From DATDMG01 sp036518955 (GTDB taxonomy: Bacteria > Actinomycetota > Actinomycetes > Actinomycetales > Kineosporiaceae): DNA of 14,860 bases. The notes below the pieces were generated by a model that did no database searches, was not told where the DNA came from, and was given only the letters and a program-made list of their open reading frames with translations. The number at the start of each line of letters is the position of its first letter. The first letter of the stretch is position 1. The position numbers and the translations under genes are program-made. Positions 13,054 to 14,860 of the stretch are shown in pieces. The stretch covers positions 1 to 14,860 of the forward strand of contig DATDMG010000558.1 in the NCBI GenBank assembly GCA_036518955.1, in the 5' to 3' direction.

Positions 13054-14586
13054 ATGACCAAGACGAACAGGACGACCGGCACGGGTGACCGGGCAGCGGT
13101 CGCGGCGGCAACGGCGGCCGTCCTGCCGTTGGCGCTCGCCCAGTTCATCTGCAGCTACGCCGCCTCGAACATGAACGTGGCGATCAGCTCGATCGCCGAG
13201 GACATCGGCACGACGGTGACCGGGATCCAGGCGACCATCACTCTGTTCACCCTCACGATGGCAGCGCTCATGATTCCCGGCAGCAAGCTGACCGACATCC
13301 GGGGTCGAAAGGTCTGCTTCGTCGCGGGCCTCACCGTCTACGGTGTCGGCGCACTGCTCGCCGCGCTCGCCCCGGGCCTTGGCCTGCTCGTCCTCGGCTA
13401 CTCGTTCCTGGAAGGCCTCGGGTCGGCCCTGCTGATCCCACCGATCTACATCCTGGTCACTGTGCTGTTCGACGACATCAAGGTACGGGCCCGGTATTTC
13501 GGCATCGTCAGCGGCGCCGGCGGGATCGGCGCCGCCGCCGGTCCCCTGATCGGCGGCCTGGTCACCAGCTACATCAGCTGGCGCGCATCCTTCCTGCTGC
13601 AGGTCGTGGTCGTAGCAGTGATCGCCCTCCTCGCCCGACGCATCGTCGACCCACCCCTGCCCGAGCCCCGACCCCGGTTCGACCTGCTCGGTGCGATCCT
13701 CTCCGCTGCCGGTCTGTTCTTCGTGGTCTTCGGCATCCTGCAGACCAGCATCTACGGGTGGGGCACCGCGAAGAAGGACTTCATGATCGGCAACACCGTC
13801 GTGATCGCCCAGGGCGGCATCTCCCCGGTATGGCTGTACGTCGCCATCGGCGCCCTCGTCCTTCTGGCCTTCTTCCTGCATATCCGATCCAAGGAGAGGC
13901 ACGGCGAGACCCCCCTGGTCTCCGCACGGCTGTTCCGCAACCGCACCTCCAACCTCGGGCTGGTGACCCAGAACCTCCAGTGGCTGGTCCTGCAGGGCGC
14001 CTTCTTCGTGATCTCGGTGTTCCTGCAACAAGTCCGCGGCTACTCCGCCATCCAGACCGGCGTCATCCTCCTACCGGCAACCATCGGCGTCCTCCTCTCC
14101 TCCGCGGCCGCCCAACGGATGGCGAGCCGCCACAGCCAACGCCGCCTGATCCGCGCCGGCTTCGGGGCAACCCTCTTCGGCTTCGGCCTCCTACTCGCCT
14201 TGGTCCCCTTGGCTGCCACACGCGTCTGGACCTTTGTCCCCGGCCTGTTCGCCATGGGTATCGGCATCGGCATCATGCTCACCGCATCAGTGAACCTGGT
14301 CCAATCGGCCTGGCCTGACCAGGTCCAAGGCGACATCTCCGGCATCTCCCGCAGCGTCTCCAACCTCGGCTCCTCACTCGGCGTGGCCATCGCCGGCTCC
14401 TTGATCGCCGCAGCCACAACCTCCTTCACCTCCCCCTACCGGTTCGGCATCCTGGTCCTCACCGCGTTCACGCTGATCGGCTACGTCACCGCACTCCTCA
14501 TCCCCCGCCAGCCATCATCACCCCAGCCATCACCCCAGCCAGAAGTAGCCGCCGAGGCGGGTGACCGAGAAGCGCCGTCCACCTGA
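13054..14586 (+). CDS. MFS transporter, DHA2 (14-helix) drug-exporter type
   Basis: The ATG at 13054 gives 510 residues and is preceded by GAAGGA about 7 bases upstream; the longer open frame back to 12931 has no such support. Motif A of the major facilitator family is seen as GSKLTDIRGRK at 76-86, and the antiporter motif C as GIGAAAGPLIGG ending at Gly168. The helices run throughout, with a hydrophilic Pro/Gln/Ser tail after about residue 485 (SSPQPSPQPE). Length and motif C place it in the EmrB/QacA-like proton-coupled drug antiporters. The substrate is unknown. It stands alone after the relic region, separated from the lipid operon by the terminator at 11008-11036, so there is no operon link. 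No regulator gene is adjacent within the window. Confidence 0.9.
   Translation: MTKTNRTTGTGDRAAVAAATAAVLPLALAQFICSYAASNMNVAISSIAEDIGTTVTGIQATITLFTLTMAALMIPGSKLTDIRGRKVCFVAGLTVYGVGALLAALAPGLGLLVLGYSFLEGLGSALLIPPIYILVTVLFDDIKVRARYFGIVSGAGGIGAAAGPLIGGLVTSYISWRASFLLQVVVVAVIALLARRIVDPPLPEPRPRFDLLGAILSAAGLFFVVFGILQTSIYGWGTAKKDFMIGNTVVIAQGGISPVWLYVAIGALVLLAFFLHIRSKERHGETPLVSARLFRNRTSNLGLVTQNLQWLVLQGAFFVISVFLQQVRGYSAIQTGVILLPATIGVLLSSAAAQRMASRHSQRRLIRAGFGATLFGFGLLLALVPLAATRVWTFVPGLFAMGIGIGIMLTASVNLVQSAWPDQVQGDISGISRSVSNLGSSLGVAIAGSLIAAATTSFTSPYRFGILVLTAFTLIGYVTALLIPRQPSSPQPSPQPEVAAEAGDREAPST
14508..14540 (+). repeat. Short direct repeats in the Pro/Ser tail of the MFS gene
   Basis: CCAGCCATCA occurs at 14508-14517 and 14523-14532, followed by a further CCAGCC at 14535. 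They encode the SSPQPSPQP tail and look like slippage products in a region free of membrane constraint. Confidence 0.6.
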
Positions 14587-14737
14587 GTACCCAGTGATCC
14601 GAGGTACCGGCCGGAAGAGGTCACGGGGGTCCGATCGTCAGGTCCGATAATCACGACAATTCAGGCCGGCATGGCGCACGACGTGCCGTGGACCCGGTGA
14701 CAGATACGGCAGTTAGAGCAACCGCACCCGATCCGGC
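14587..14737. other. Intergenic, nothing certain
   Basis: Only a short direct repeat, GGTCCGAT at 14628-14635 and 14641-14648, and a small GCAC-GAC-GTGC hairpin are seen. No convincing terminator for the MFS gene is visible. Confidence 0.5.
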
Positions 14738-14860
14738 ATGTCCCGTTCTGGCAGCCTGAACGCTGACAGGACTTCTGCGACACGACAACACCAGCGGGGG
14801 CAGGTGCAGCAGGCGCTCTTCCCGGGCCTCGCCTCATTCGGTCTGGACGATGTCGACCCA
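14738..14860 (+). CDS. Possible gene start running off the window (partial, uncertain)
   Basis: An open frame from ATG 14738, or more plausibly GTG 14804 after GCGGGGG, reads VQQALFPGLASFGLDDVDP up to the last base. The block LFPGLAxxxxDDV faintly recalls the N-terminus of ISL3-like transposases. Only 19-41 codons are available, so neither the start nor the identity can be fixed. Confidence 0.22.
   Translation, partial: MSRSGSLNADRTSATRQHQRGQVQQALFPGLASFGLDDVDP

Noticed and set aside
12826..14031. A 401-codon minus-strand frame opposite the MFS gene
   Set aside because: Asp/Glu/Gly/Gln-rich shadow with no motif; the plus strand has MFS motifs A and C.

Overview
The window comes from a high-GC actinobacterium (Actinomycetota). 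All real genes use G/C in nearly every third position, the transporters are of MmpL and YhgE/Pip type, and the hairpin terminator lacks a T tract. I cannot name a genus from the sequence.

Positions 1-208 hold a probable divergent start: the first six codons of a minus-strand gene, two inverted repeats that look like TetR-type operators, and the leader of the first plus-strand gene. Positions 209-10969 form one tight plus-strand operon of five genes with gaps of 59, -4, 42 and -4 bases. They are (1) an ABC1/UbiB-type kinase fused to a class III (GSA-type) aminotransferase, (2) a KAS III-like ketosynthase, (3) an acyl carrier domain fused to a fatty-acyl-AMP ligase, (4) an MMPL lipid exporter with a degenerate ABC ATPase tail, and (5) a YhgE/Pip membrane protein. 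A strong hairpin at 11008-11036 closes the operon.

The enzymes fit a lipid pathway: a fatty acid is adenylated and loaded on a carrier, extended to a beta-ketoacyl thioester, transaminated, and the product exported by the MMPL/Pip pair. The same step logic (ligase, carrier, ketosynthase, GSA-like aminotransferase) makes beta-amino fatty acids in iturin/mycosubtilin synthesis. Here it appears without an NRPS and with a kinase fused to the aminotransferase. The product and the kinase's role are inference.

Positions 11037-12983 are a graveyard of gene pieces from redox and central metabolism: a GMC oxidoreductase C-terminus, a frameshifted minus-strand cytochrome bd subunit I fragment, and an open frame that joins a piece of type II NADH dehydrogenase to the C-terminus of glucose-6-phosphate dehydrogenase. 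Positions 13054-14586 encode an intact 14-helix MFS drug-type exporter. The last 270 bases hold nothing certain beyond a possible gene start running off the end.
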